The notes under the pieces were generated by a model that was not told the DNA's origin, searched no databases, and saw only the letters and a program-made list of their open reading frames with translations. Of a stretch of DNA of 64,000 nucleotides, positions 9,601 to 20,100 are shown one piece after another. Made by a program: the position numbers and the translations under genes. Source of the DNA: Lepas anatifera (Eukaryota; Arthropoda; Thecostraca; Lepadidae). Position 1 is the stretch's first letter. Every line of letters begins with the position of its first letter. The stretch is taken from contig JAOTON010001142.1 in NCBI GenBank assembly GCA_034440635.1, positions 350,501-414,500 on the forward strand, in the 5' to 3' direction.

Positions 9601-11955
9601 GAATACAGTCCTAGCGGACGTAATGGTTGGCACCAGTGGCGGATCCAGGAATTGATTTCGGGGGGGGACTAGGGGGTTCGAGCCTCATCTGCCAGCACCT
9701 CGAGCAGCCCCTCGCCTATGTATCAACTATAGGGGCTCGGACACTTCAGGGGGAATTAAGCCCCCCTAGCCCCCCGTCCTGGATCCGCCACTGGCTGACA
9801 CCGGCTTGGCATCTGCTATTTGTGCGTCAACCTTAAAGGGAATGTGGCGCCTTCATAACGTGATTTTAACTGAGATAGCCAAGTTATAAAGCAAGTCGGA
9901 AAACCCGGTACTCCATATATCATCTGTCCCGGAACTCGATATTTCAGTAGAAAAAAGCTAAAACCTACCTGACAACAACCCTCCATCAACCCCTCGCCAG
10001 GCGGCCATTGTTGTGAGCTGTTGGTGTGACGAAATTTGCTGGCGTCACGATGAGCATCAGCCAATCGAAGCCCTTGAAGCGTTTCGTGTATGGTAGTGGT
10101 TGCCAGATCATGACATCATCCACAGGCAGATATTTATTTCTTTTTCTAGAGGAGTATTTTAGAAATAAAAATATTGAGCTTATGGTACATTTTTAGAGAA
10201 ATAATGAGTGGTTTCATTATTTTCGACTAAAAGTACGCCTAATTACACTAAATTCCAGGATTCGACCAAGGTGCCACATTCCCTTTAAGTGGCTTGATAT
10301 GCGCCTACAATTTCAGAGTGTTTCTCGTGCAATACTTGTTCGGGAGGTGCACCTCAAGATTGTGTGGGCCGACTACACTGTTGAAGGATAATATGAAGAT
10401 TTAGTACTTGAGCCAAAGTATATAAGTGTATTCGACGATCGTGCGTCATATAGGTCCATATTGCTGCGTCTAAATAATCGGGGAGCTGATGAAACGCTCC
10501 ATCGATCAATGCAGACGTAATTTTTTCTTCAAGTTTCAGCATCCATTTAGAAGAGCGCTGAAATTTCCTTTTGAAGCTGAAAGTTGGATTTTGAGAGAGC
10601 ACAATTTCGTATTAAAATGTGCAGTACAGCCGTTTGATTCACGTCGTGAGGCAGCACCACACGAGCTCACCACTCGGAATTTAGAGGGTGAGCCTGAACA
10701 TCCGCTACATCACTCATACGCGGGCCGCTAGGGTAAACACGTTGCCCACATTCCCTCTCTGTCATGAAATCCCCCTTTTCGGTAAAATTAGAAAGAAATC
10801 TGAAAATGTTGAGACTAGCCTGTGCAGAAAGTAGCAATGAGTACAAATCCGATTATTTTTCTAAGCGGATAAAATAGCAGCAAGTTGAAGAATGATTGGC
10901 CCCCTACTTGTCTGCCCCTAGCGACGCTCAAGGCTCGGGTCAAAACGTCCAAAAAGGCAAGGCCCAGTCACGTGTCAAACGTCCCCCACCACCAGACGGG
11001 CACTCACACGCCTTGGTGCGAACGTTGACCTCTTGCGCTTGGTGTCGCTGCTTGGTGAGCTGGCTGTTGAGCGGAGTCACGGACAGGCCGTACTCCGTGT
11101 CCATCCGCAGGCCTGTGACCCTCACCTGGTACGGGGAATCCCGCTGACTGTCGCCGCGCCGCGCCGGCACAACCTGCCGGCGACAGCCACGTTGGAGCTC
11201 TGCTTTTTAATGTTTGTACGTAAATTACGTACCGCAAGGAAGTGGGGGAATCAGCCACAGCGATATAAAACGTCACATATGGACATTTAAAAACGCTACC
11301 TGAGGTAGGGGAGGGTAAAAATATTCACATATGTGCTACGTTCACATATGTTGCGACAACACTTTAAAAGCCACCTCATTTGTGTGGAAGTGTGAGAAAT
11401 ACATGATGAAGTACGTCATTTAAGGGCTATGGCCCTTTATTGGTGAATTCTACACGTGGAGCATTTATTCAGGTGTCCACATTTCGTCAATTCATAAAAA
11501 TGATAAGGCTAACCGCCCTTCTACAAATCGTTCAAGTCAATCATATCAGCATAAATAGCCTCAGAAATCCATCATGACATGTTCTGAGTTAGATATATCT
11601 GGGTGTTAAGAAGCATGTCTAGCTTCTCCTTTTGAGAACCGCCTAGAGCTACAGTGACACGGCCCGTTACACAGTGGGCACGACTCACCTTGGTCTTGCA
11701 CCGGTTGGGGCCCCAGGCTTGCACCTCGCAGTAGCCCACGCTGTAAGCTGACTCCGGAGGCGACCCGCACCGCCTCCAGCTGACCTCTACGCTGTGGTAG
11801 TCAGCTGAGGCCGTCAGCCGGCAGACTGACGCCGGCTGACGCTCGGCTGACGCGGCTGACACGGCGGCGTTACGGCTGACGAGAAGAGAGCGGTCGGGGG
11901 TGGCGGCGCGGGCGGCGGCGGTGAGAAGGAGAAGGTACAGCGCCGAGAACGCCAT
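6261..11955 (-). CDS. FN3-like plus ZP-N domain type I membrane protein, six exons
   Basis: Joining 11689-11955, 11008-11173, 9355-9551, 8547-8659, 6904-7304 and 6261-6607 gives 1491 nt, in phase at all five junctions, for a predicted 496-residue protein. Residues 1-17 are a signal peptide. Residues about 43-144 look like a fibronectin type III fold (VSW on strand B, later GLRMDTEYGLSVTP). Residues about 148-248 are a ZP-N domain with exactly four cysteines (RCL, GCS, DCN, ICS) and the family pattern of a hydrophobic strand before CSY. Residues 249-382 are an acidic, cysteine-free linker. About 414-436 is a membrane helix followed by RRAALRRR stop-transfer and a roughly 60-residue cytoplasmic tail. 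ZP proteins polymerise in apical extracellular matrix or cuticle; a structural or adhesive surface role is inferred. No ZP-C half is visible, which is unusual. The exon 6 acceptor is weak (6607 or 6610). The 8547 donor is followed by an 83-bp tandem array. Confidence 0.75.
6904..7304 (-). CDS. Exon 5: acidic low-complexity linker
   Basis: A 401-nt frame open from acceptor CGGCAG|A (phase 2) to donor TCAG|GTGAGA (phase 1). The encoded 133 residues lack cysteine and are rich in Asp, Ser, Gly, Val and Thr, unlike a ZP-C domain, so they probably form an extended extracellular stalk. Splice phases match both neighbours, the main support for its inclusion. Confidence 0.6.
7454..7632 (+). mobile_element. 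tRNA-derived SINE
   Basis: The head has a degenerate A box (TGGCTCAGTGGATAG) and B box (GGCTTCGAGTCCC) spaced as in a tRNA gene. A tRNA-unrelated body follows (CCTTCCAACAGGGTGAGAGTTGGCGACGCC, given here in two halves around position 7560-7590). The 3' end is TGGTGCGTCGTTAAATCC. It shares body and tail with copies at 28355 and 20101. It lies in intron 4 of the ZP-N gene. Confidence 0.85.
8048..8580. repeat. 83-bp tandem array copied from an exon/intron boundary
   Basis: There are seven copies at an exact 83-bp period. The anchor GCTGACGG recurs at 8057 (variant GCTGAGGG), 8140, 8223, 8306, 8389, 8472 and 8555. On the minus strand each unit contains the last codons of ZP-N exon 4 (CACTCCTTCACCGTCAGCG), a donor-like CTGG|GTGAGTG or CCGG|GTAAGT, and about 45 nt of intron. 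The copy at 8555 is the exon itself. The copy nearest intron 3' (8057) instead reads CTG|GTAAGAT. Confidence 0.95.
8547..8659 (-). CDS. Exon 4: ZP-N strand with cysteine 4
   Basis: The acceptor GGCGGCAG|GTTCGC is phase 0. The exon reads RTFVMVQEQDAIQT, then RRFLVICSYEPIHSF, the classic last strands of a ZP-N domain. The donor CCGG|GTAAGT is phase 2. Its final 3' part and donor are repeated downstream six more times in an 83-bp array. Confidence 0.75.
9355..9551 (-). CDS. Exon 3: ZP-N domain, cysteines 1-3
   Basis: The acceptor ACCACAG|TC follows a TTCCTTTTAA tract, phase 1, and matches exon 2. The protein has RCL, then VHTGPNFGGLLSVEDD, then GCS and LRIDHRDCN, reproducing the C1-x-F/G-C2-x-C3 spacing of ZP-N domains. 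The donor GAG|GTGGGC at 9355/9354 is phase 0. Confidence 0.75.
9634..9793. mobile_element. Short hAT-like MITE, CAGTGGCGGATCCAGGA termini
   Basis: A 160-bp element with 17-bp inverted termini CAGTGGCGGATCCAGGA / TCCTGGATCCGCCACTG. The flanking 8-mers GTTGGCAC and GCTGACAC agree at six of eight positions, consistent with an aged 8-bp hAT-type target duplication. No coding capacity. It lies in intron 2 of the ZP-N gene. Confidence 0.8.
9833..10288. mobile_element. 456-bp TTAA-bounded MITE (TTAAAGGGAATGTGGC family)
   Basis: The inverted termini are TTAAAGGGAATGTGGCGCC and GGTGCCACATTCCCTTTAA. A second full copy of almost identical length lies inverted at 18058-18512, and a truncated copy ends at 49956. 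TTAA at both ends suggests piggyBac-type target choice. Non-coding. Confidence 0.85.
11008..11173 (-). CDS. Exon 2: second half of FN3-like domain
   Basis: This encodes the YQVRVTGLRMDTEYGLSVTP strand-turn-strand typical of FN3 E-F-G strands. The acceptor is taken as GGCAG|GTTGTG (phase 0). An upstream alternative, GCAGAG|CTC at 11197, is also in phase. The donor is GCGT|GTGAGT at 11008/11007, phase 1, the usual phase at FN3 module borders. Confidence 0.7.
11689..11955 (-). CDS. Exon 1 of FN3/ZP-N gene: signal peptide and first half of FN3-like domain
   Basis: ATG at 11955 begins a hydrophobic leader (LYLLLLTAAARA) with a plausible cleavage before residue 18. The frame continues through a Cys-containing beta-strand pattern with VSW and ends at a consensus donor AAG|GTGAGT at 11689/11688, phase 0. 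The open frame runs past the donor into intron, so the exon is shorter than the ORF. Confidence 0.75.
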
Positions 11956-12457
11956 CTGCCGGGGGAAATGCGGCGGTGTGATTTACGTCACCAGCAGAGA
12001 GGGCTTTTTGGTAGCAGAGAGGCGATCACGGCTTCGAGCTCAGCGTTTCCTGGTCTCCCAGGCACGTACAGGTTCGCCACATGCTGGACATGTTGAAAAG
12101 AAAGTAAAGTCGCTGACTCTCATCCCATTCTATGCAAGCTGTTAAATTTGCCGAGGAAAGTATATTTATACCTCTTAGTGGCTGGCAAAATGTATATTTT
12201 CCTAATTGATTTTGCTTACCTGCACCTGCCTCATTCTTGTTTGACATTTTATCATTTATCTCGATTTCATATATGGGGTGCCGTATTTTACCTTGACTCG
12301 TCTGTCCAATATAAAACCCGTAAAATTCATTTTTCCCATATAGTTCTGGCCCTGAAACTACCACTAAACTTAAGATTTTCTCTTGCGTCAAAGACAAGCC
12401 TATTTTACATCCGCTTCGTAAAAATCAGCTTGTAATTATTCGGGCTTGTAATTATTA
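11956..12457. other. 5' flank of the FN3/ZP-N gene
   Basis: Sequence upstream of the signal-peptide ATG. It presumably contains the promoter and 5' UTR. I see no clear TATA box at a fixed position and no other gene. Confidence 0.3.
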
Positions 12458-13494
12458 TTAACCCTCGCCCCACCGAGGGGGCCCATCGATGGCCCCCCTC
12501 CTAAGGTTTTTCCAAGATAGCAGAAAAACGACGAGGCGCAGCACCGCGGTTGAGGGCTCTACCTCTCACTGCATAATTTTCCCATCATCTCTGAAATTTT
12601 TTACCCCGGGTCACCCAAGGTCAGGTCACCAGACGAGGTCAACCAAGGTCACCTCACTTCAACTTTAGAGCTCTGTAAGAGCTACATTTCAAAGTCGATC
12701 GATTTGAAACTTCCTACACTTCATGACCCCTCCAGGGTCTACAAGGTGTATATCCGGGATTTTTCTATTTCGTGCCCTGAGGTCAGGTCACGAGGCGACC
12801 TCTCCCATTGGAAAAGCATGGGGAAAACCTGTTTCATGATATAAAAGCCACAAAAATGATTGCAAATACTCAGACTGCTCAGAACAGCGTTTTTGGACAC
12901 CCTTTCACGGATCCCAGGGGTCATATTTACCCTTTGACTTTTTCAAGGTCATCCAAGGTCACCATAGGTCAAAAACAGTATATTGACAATAACTTTTGAC
13001 CTAATTAAGCTAGCGCGGTGAAACAAATACCATCGTGTTTGTCTTGTCACTGGCTTTCATTTGATATACGGCAAGGTCACTTTGTGACCTTTCGTGACCT
13101 CAGGTCATATTAGGTCACGAGGTGACCTCTGGAGGTCAAACCACTGGCGGGAGGTCCTTACATTCCACATAGCGGGAAAAGTACTGGTAATTTCCCATCA
13201 AATGAACTTTACCAGGCTTCAATAGCTCTAATGACAAAAGAGTTATGACCAGTTTGCTTAATCATTGCATATTTGAGTGAAAATAGCCGATCTTGACCTA
13301 ATTTGACCTCTGGAGGTCAAACCATTGACCTGAGCACTAAAACATGCTAAGTAATTTCTTACTGAATTCACACGAGCTTTCTATTGCACTTTGCAGATTT
13401 GCGCTAACGCCCATATTTTCGGAGTTAGAGGGGGACCATCGATGGCCCCCGGTGGGGCGAAGGTGGCGCCGGACCCCGGTGGGGCGCGGGTTAA
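12458..13494. mobile_element. TTAA-bounded ~1-kb element packed with AGGTCA half-sites (E1)
   Basis: The ends are TTAACCCTCGCCCCACCG and, inverted, TTAACCCGCGCCCCACCG (17 of 18 identical). Each is followed by a palindromic GGGGGCC-ATCGATGG-CCCCC motif. The interior has no long ORF but holds more than twenty GGTCA/TGACC half-sites, often as closely spaced direct or inverted pairs (for example 12610-12650, 12945-12970, 13070-13140, 13295-13330). The size and lack of coding capacity suggest a non-autonomous DNA transposon with TTAA target preference. Confidence 0.8.
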
Positions 13495-13829
13495 GAACTT
13501 GTCATTATTTGGGATATTATTTCTTTAAGATAGATTTAAGGCAGTTTGATCCCAATCGAAATTTTTAGAATCGGACAAGCTGATTTTAAGTTCTTGGGGG
13601 ACAAATACTCTCACCCCCTGGTAGAAAAAGGAGAAGTCAGGAGCATGTCACGTTGATGTTTAAATCAACTGGTTGTGTAAATAGTGACAAATCAACTGTC
13701 CAAACATGGACGAGGCTTGTACTGGAACATCTTCCCTGATTATTTTGCATGGTTTCAAACATGTTCATAACAATCAGGTAAATTGACAATGTTAAACAAA
13801 CCTTAACACGAGACATCCCACGAGTTTAT

Positions 13830-14660
13830 CGCTGTCGGTATGAGAAAACGTGAAAACAGTTCCAGCCACACTTGTACCACACTTCCGGATACGGCGGTAC
13901 CGTTGCGGCGGTGGAAGGCGTGTGATTGTGACGGCGGTGTGGGGAGCGCCCGTCGCCCGCTGACCCAGCGTCCACCGACGTCTCAACGCCTCACTCGGCA
14001 AAGTCGCCCCGGCGAAATGCAACTGCTTCTCATGCGCGTACATTGTCGCCAACGCCAGGAAGTAGTTGAGAAGGGTAAGATGGAGCGTTATACATATTTG
14101 CATTCTTTAGTAATCAGAAACGTATTCTCAATCCCAAAAACAATGCACAGAGACTAGGTATTGTTGCAGTAGGCTAATATTTTTACCATATCCTAATTTT
14201 CCTGACGTCGAAAGAGGAAAAAGCTGGCGAACCCGCCCCTGCCCCTCCTGATCGACACTTACGGCTCGTACGGTTCTCCCTGATTATCTGCTTCCAGCGG
14301 GATGTTTCCATGCTCCATAATGTTTGTTGATTTACGGTACCGATTGTTAAACGGCATGGATTACGGATTATTTGCTCAATTCGCGGCAAACGCGCCACCC
14401 TGGTCCGTTCGGCTGCCGCCTCACCAGCCTCCTCCGTCGTGCGCGGCAGCGGGACAGCAGCGTCGGCAGCGGCGGCTGCCACTGTAACGGGTCGGTCGCC
14501 GCCGCGCCACCACCGCCGCCGGTGCCACCACGCACCAAACACCGCCGGCCAGACAGCCGCGCAGCGACGCGCCGCGCTCTCCCTCCGTCGTCTGGCGGCG
14601 GGGCGAGGGGAGGCGACAGGCCATGCCGCGTCTACTGGCCCACCCTTCCGCTCCGATCAG
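13830..14660. other. CpG-rich segment with overlapping open frames
   Basis: GC-rich sequence, especially 14390-14640, with open frames on both strands and none that I recognise. On the minus strand near 13860-13990 a frame reads PPYPEVWYKCGWNCFH preceded by a Pro/Arg-rich run. It could be part of a small secreted peptide, but no exon borders support it. It may be a promoter/first-exon region of an unidentified gene. Confidence 0.25.
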
Positions 14661-14973
14661 GCTCTTGAAACGAAGTAAAAATTGAGGGTCTGGATCGGTG
14701 GGTGTTTTATTCAAAACGAGAAGGGGAGACTGCGAAGTAAGCCGCAATCATTCATGGTGAATTCGACGCGGCTGATCTGACCAACGCCATCAAATTAAGA
14801 ATTTGAATACTTTTACAATTTGCACTTATTGATACGACAGGATAGAATTGTTTCACATGAAAATGCACCGCATTCCACTTAGTCGGTCCCCATCAAACGC
14901 ACCAAAGACGTACCAAAAAGCTAGGTTTGATTAACCATTCGTTCAATTACCTACTTGCCATGATAAGTATTTA

Positions 14974-15324
14974 CTAAGGACAGGCTTGGTAATCATGTAG
15001 AAGGATCGCTTGAATCAAACAAAACCGTCGAAAAATTCGCCAAGACAAATAGTGTTTTGTCCGTGGCCACATTTGCCCTCCAGTTGTACCCAGCCTGGTT
15101 GGCGTGTGATTGGCTGTCACGCACCTGCACTTAGATGCGCCAGCTTTCCCTTTGTCCGACACAACACAAGGGAGCTGCTCACACTGGTATCGCTCCCCGC
15201 CCGGGCATTGTTCGAGAGCAATGTATCCGGCGGCGCAGAGCCCAGTGGATACCGTAGGTCGCGCCACGGGCCCATTGTGGCACTGCCCGCTCTCTGTAGC
15301 TTTATAGGCGGTACGGTCCACCAC
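14974..15324 (-). CDS. Possible cysteine-rich exon (unrecognised)
   Basis: A 116-codon frame with seven closely spaced cysteines in its first 70 codons (GQCHNG, GLCAAG, EQCPGG, YQCEQLPC, KCRC). The pattern resembles small secreted disulfide proteins. There is no signal peptide at its start, and splice borders are not decisive. Function unknown; it may be spurious. Confidence 0.2.
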   Translation of the reverse strand: MVDRTAYKATESGQCHNGPVARPTVSTGLCAAGYIALEQCPGGERYQCEQLPCVVSDKGKAGASKCRCVTANHTPTRLGTTGGQMWPRTKHYLSWRIFRRFCLIQAILLHDYQACP

Positions 15325-15349
15325 CGTTACCGGCCGCCCGAATAGCGGT

Positions 15350-17010
15350 GGAGCATGGACGCAGCCCCGAACAAACGAGGAGAAAAAGGAGTCACCTGAG
15401 ATTTACACAGGTGGGAAAGCTGTGCACCGGCTATAGCTCGTCGACTCGATGATTATTGTTATTCTCTCGCGGACAAATGGTGGCCGAGTATATAAAATAT
15501 GCTCGAAATAACACTATGGCTGCGTTATAAGTGCAAACAACATCAGCAGTTAGCCATGACTGGAGCGTGAGAAACTGCACAGCGTTCTCCTATCAGGGGC
15601 ACGCCGTGGCCGGGGATACATGACATATAACTCATGTTTATAATGTACATTACTGTTTATAAATGTATATACATGTATATAACTCCTAGCCATTGACAAA
15701 TACTTCCAAATATGTATTACCTGGCTGGTCATTACTAGCCAAGTAAGTATTTTCCAGCAATTGGTGTCAAATGCTGCGCCGATTTCGCAACTACCGATTT
15801 CGTAACCCTTCATGCCAGTTATACTCCATGTCTTGTCTATGGGGATATCTTGGCAGAAGAATTACGCAGAGGCAGTAAAACTTTCGTATGATAAACTTCC
15901 CGAGTAATTGACAGAGGCAACATTCAAGCTTATTGGAAAGCTACATTTTCATCTTTAAAGCTCACGAAATTACCCGCTGGCATAAAACTTCTCTAATTCT
16001 ATCAATTTGTATACATTTGACCAATTTCTTCATTTACAGCACCCGTAAATAGCTTCGTTGCAGTGCACAACTCTAAGCAAAAGACAAAATAGAAGCTTAA
16101 ACCCACACTTTCATGTTCATCTTAATGAGAAGGTTATAAATTTTCTTCTTCTGTTCCATTAATGTCACTTGGTGATTTTAAGTCATATGATCACGTTCGC
16201 GATGGCTATTTCGTAATATTCTATTTGTAGTAGTGAGAGACTTGCCTGATATATGCCAACTTACTCAACGGTTAAACGTACAACCTTATCCTCACTCTCA
16301 CAAGGCAGGGGGATATTGCCGTCTACAATTCGTTCCTAATTAATGTAGATCTACGCAATGAAAGTAACTTCCCTTCTTCGCTAATGAATACCTCTACAAA
16401 TAAAGAACCTCCCCCTGCATCCACCACATATTTTTGGCGTTCTGGTGGAACGACCTCGTGCCCTCCGTGTTCTCCGGCCTCATAATTCCGTGAAGGGCGT
16501 TACCAGTGGTTGTAGCGTTCTGGGGGCGTCCCGCCGCCACATCACGCTCCCGTTCCAGAGGCTGCAATTACTGCGGTCGGACCGGCCCGTCATTCACACT
16601 GGAACCTGTTCAACCCGGAGTAACCCCAATGTGGGTAATTATCGTTTCCGGTTCCTTGGAGCCTGCTGAGTGCCTAACCGTTTCCAAAGGTAATGTACAC
16701 GGTTGGTATTCAGGGCGTGCCAAGCGTCCCACGGAAGCCAGCTAAGCGTCTCTCGTGCCCGATGTTCACAGGCCGTGACAGCTACCTCCCACTAATATGT
16801 TCATAGGGCTTATAAAACGGAGATTATCACTCATCCATTTACCTAGTTATAAGTGAAGCAGATATGTCTTCCGACCGCAAGAGTGTGGGTTTCCCTGATG
16901 CCGTTTCGAAGCCTGCATTATATACCCAGGGCTCTCTCCAAAGCGGCGGAGTTTTTACCTTCTGATGTCCTGACAGTGTGGAGTAAATCACATCGCTAAT
17001 AAGCCGGTGG
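15350..17010. other. No gene recognised
   Basis: Mixed AT-rich sequence with short, unsupported frames on both strands. I find no repeat family from elsewhere in the window and no splice-supported exon. Confidence 0.35.
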
Positions 17011-17017
17011 AGATCGG

Positions 17018-17112
17018 TCACGTGATGCCGCCAACAGCGCCGCTGGTGCCAGTGCAAGTCGGTCACGTGATGCCATCACTAGCGTTGGTACCCGTGAACA
17101 TTTGTCACGTGA
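17018..17112. promoter_or_regulatory. Three TCACGTGA E-box palindromes in a diverged ~43-bp tandem repeat
   Basis: The 8-bp palindrome TCACGTGA occurs at 17018-17025, 17063-17070 and 17105-17112, each preceded by G. The 42-45-bp units around them share further similarity (GATGCC..., GTGCC..., TTGGTACC...), so the array probably arose by tandem duplication. CACGTG is the core site of bHLH-zip factors such as USF, MITF/TFE and Max. Whether it is used here is inference, as no adjacent gene is assigned. Confidence 0.55.
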
Positions 17113-18057
17113 AACCATTGTTGCCGTTCTAGTGCCGACTCAGTGACACACTGAACTTCAAACTGAGTCGGCATTGCAATGGCACACCTAGCTTTCTGAC
17201 ACAATAACCAGAGCGAGGGTTTCTGGCAAATGAACACTACAATCCACAAAAGAAAATTATTAGATAAGACCGTAGACTGCTCAACATTATATACATACAT
17301 ACATGTAGACCATAGACAACATATGTAAACATATATATATAATGGTCGGTGGTGAGAGATAATAGCTTCGAGCTAGGCCTGAATAGCTTCGAGGAAGGCC
17401 TGTAGCTAAAAGCCTCAATTTGGGAACGTCTACAAAATCATCAAATAGTGGAAATCAATTAAAAGACTCTTAAGGTATGAGCTACTCTCCACGTCAAGAT
17501 ATGACAAGTAACAAAGACGACGAATGAACCTTCCTCTCCTCTCTTTTCTGTTTGTTTCCGTTAGAGCTCAGGCAACTCTCACTAAAACCTGTCTTCATGA
17601 CGTGCATAAGCTACATGCAAGATATGATATTTCATATTCCATAGAACATTTACATCCATACATATATTTCGAAAGCACGCAACACACATGGGTAAAAAAC
17701 GAGCATAAGAGGTAAAACAAGATGAAGCGGTAAGAAACCGATGCTCCACGTTTACGCAGGCCAGGGCAGGCGCGGCGGGTGGGAGCTGTGGGTGACCATG
17801 CACGCATATGATGCGGTGTTCGATGTGGGAATAAATACATTTAAAAAAAGTGTGGAGGAAAAAATTAAATAACATAAAATAAAGTCGTTTGCCAGAAACA
17901 TTTCAGGCTAAAGAATGTCCAATCCACAAGTTACTGCATAGATCCGCTCTTGTCCTCCCTTTTAGTCGCTGGCCCCGAAAAAACATTCAAAGTTATAATC
18001 TTTATGGGGTACAGTTTCTGGCATGACCACCTAAGATCAATAACAAATTCACTGACA
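17113..18057. other. No gene recognised
   Basis: AT-rich sequence with a short ATAC/ATAT tract at 17288-17342 and no supported exon on either strand. Confidence 0.35.
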
Positions 18058-18512
18058 TTAAAGGGAATGTGGCACTTTGGTGATCCCAGAATTTAGTGTA
18101 ATTAGGGATATTTTAGCCGAAGATCATAAAACGTCCATGATTTTTCTGAAAAAACGTGCAATAAGACCAATATTTCAATATTTAAAATCCTCCTCTAAGG
18201 TAAGAAATAAACCTCTGCCTGTGCATGACGTCATGATCAGGCAACTACTACCATATTCAATAGGGTGACTACCCACCGTGACGTCCGCATGGTGTCACGC
18301 CAACAGCTGACAACTGTGGTCGGCTCCTTGAGTACATCTTGGGTAAATTCCAGGCAGGTTTTTAGCTTTTCTCTACGAAAATTTTGAGTTCCAAATATGC
18401 AATTATATGCTGAGTTAATTAATTATATGCTGGGTACCAGGTTTTCCGGCATGCTTTACAAGTTGACTATCTCAGTTAAAACCACGTTATAGAGGTGCCA
18501 CATTCCCTTTAA
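18058..18512. mobile_element. 455-bp TTAA-bounded MITE, inverted relative to the 9833 copy
   Basis: The ends are TTAAAGGGAATGTGGCAC and GGTGCCACATTCCCTTTAA. The interior matches the 9833-10288 copy in reverse complement (for example the CTCAGTTAAAACCACGTTAT block near its right end). Non-coding. Confidence 0.85.
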
Positions 18513-19280
18513 GTAACTAATAATTTTAGCGATAACATGAGGATTTCAAAAATAAAAGGAAAATTGTTGATCTGTGGATTTTCATGAACCGAGCAAATAC
18601 CAGATAAGCAGATAATTTTATAGCGCTGCTGTGACAGATCGGTCGCCGTGCAGCATGGTAGTCAGCTTAGGTTTGCGGCACCAATGCGAAAAATTTGTGG
18701 CCTTCAGCGCCTAACTTTAAGATTTTTCAGCACTTCTACAGTTGAAGTGGACGACAATACCATTTTTTTCCTGGAAGATTCTTAGGCAAGAGGCCCAACA
18801 GGAAATGATAAACAGCAGAGCTAAACGTCTTGAATCCCCAAGCTAGTTTAAAAATGTGGCAGAAAATTTGCATGTCCCAAAAAGGGCGCCGGGCTGGAAT
18901 TGTACGATTCGCCTACTTGAAATCTCCGTGTTAAATTGTTTGAAAAAAACTCGCTCAGTGGTCTGCTGCATTTATACATTGACTGGAATAGCGTGCAGCA
19001 TATACACAATGGAAGTACAGCAATGCAGAAAGCATCAACCTTGGTCATTATGCAACCACGCGCCGTGGTAACTGCAACGCTCCAAAGACACCATCTTTAA
19101 TGATTGCGTACAAGACTGCGAAAGCAACAGCCCTCGTGACTGCAATGCATGTGAACCATATCATGGAAACTGCAACGCCTCAAAGCCCTCAACTGTGGAG
19201 ACTACAACGCTAGCACAACAATAACCTTGGAGCCAACGCCGTTGCAGCTCAGTGGCGCCCCCGCTGCGGGCGCCAAACGA
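18513..19280. other. No gene recognised
   Basis: AT-rich sequence. From about 19060 to 19235 a loosely repeated ACTGCAACGC-like motif recurs four or five times at irregular spacing, probably an eroded tandem repeat. Confidence 0.3.
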
Positions 19281-19284
19281 AACA

Positions 19285-19480
19285 GTGTGCTCTGACGGAC
19301 TGCCTGAGACGACTCTCCGACTGCTGAGGTCGTATGGTTTGTCAACTATCACCCTGGTGGGAGTGCAAGAAGGGGTCGGAAAGACTCGTGCAGAATATCC
19401 GCCTGGGATTTGAACCCGGGTCAGCAGAGTGGGAATCGAACGCGCTGTCGCGAAAAGTCGTGCTCGAACAGAGACAAAAG
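19285..19480 (-). mobile_element. Probable diverged tRNA-derived SINE
   Basis: Read on the minus strand it contains GACCCGGGTTCAAATCCC, a near-perfect B box. This is followed by a body ending in a CACCAGGGTGATAGTTGACAA stretch that resembles the CAACAGGGTGAGAGTTGGCGA block of the other SINEs here. The A box is poor. It is the weakest of the four copies. Confidence 0.5.
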
Positions 19481-20100
19481 AGGTGCAGGAAGAGCAGGCA
19501 GGTATGGCGAAAGCGACACCGATAATCTCCAACACGGGGATGTTTATACTAAACCAAATCATGAACCATGCATTTAATTGTGCCATAAGAGCTTAAAATC
19601 AAAGGTTCGCAGATGTTATTGATTTTTTCAGCATTTTCTTATGGTCAATCATTTATTTCTAGATTATTTTCAAAAAGCACCCTGCACCCTGGCGTCGGAA
19701 GCACTACTTCCGATAAAATCTGTTGACGTATTATGTTCGGAAAGACAGCAGAAGCTCGATACTTCGGCATTCAGATTGATATTCAGATTTCAGGCCGCAT
19801 CATTAGTAGGTAATCGGTATATCGCTATATATCGGTATTATCGGTATAGGGAGCGAGCAGTAGGTGTAGGAAGTAGGTGATGGATGAAAATAGTAGAAAG
19901 TCGTAGATAGCAGGTAGGAAGTCATGGTGTTGCACGTGATATCTTACCTATCAGGGTAGGTGATAGCTTATACACTTACAACTATATTAACTTACATTAT
20001 ATAAGGCTGGGTTGGGTAAGTTAGGTACCACAAATAACATCATTCGAAAACTATTGATGAGCCTATTCAAATATGACATTCATATCACCCTAGTTCTTAT

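Noticed and set aside
13792..14103. Possible secreted or neuropeptide exon (KCGWNC motif in one frame)
   Set aside because: A short Cys motif alone in a GC-rich region open in several frames is not enough; kept only as a low-confidence region note.
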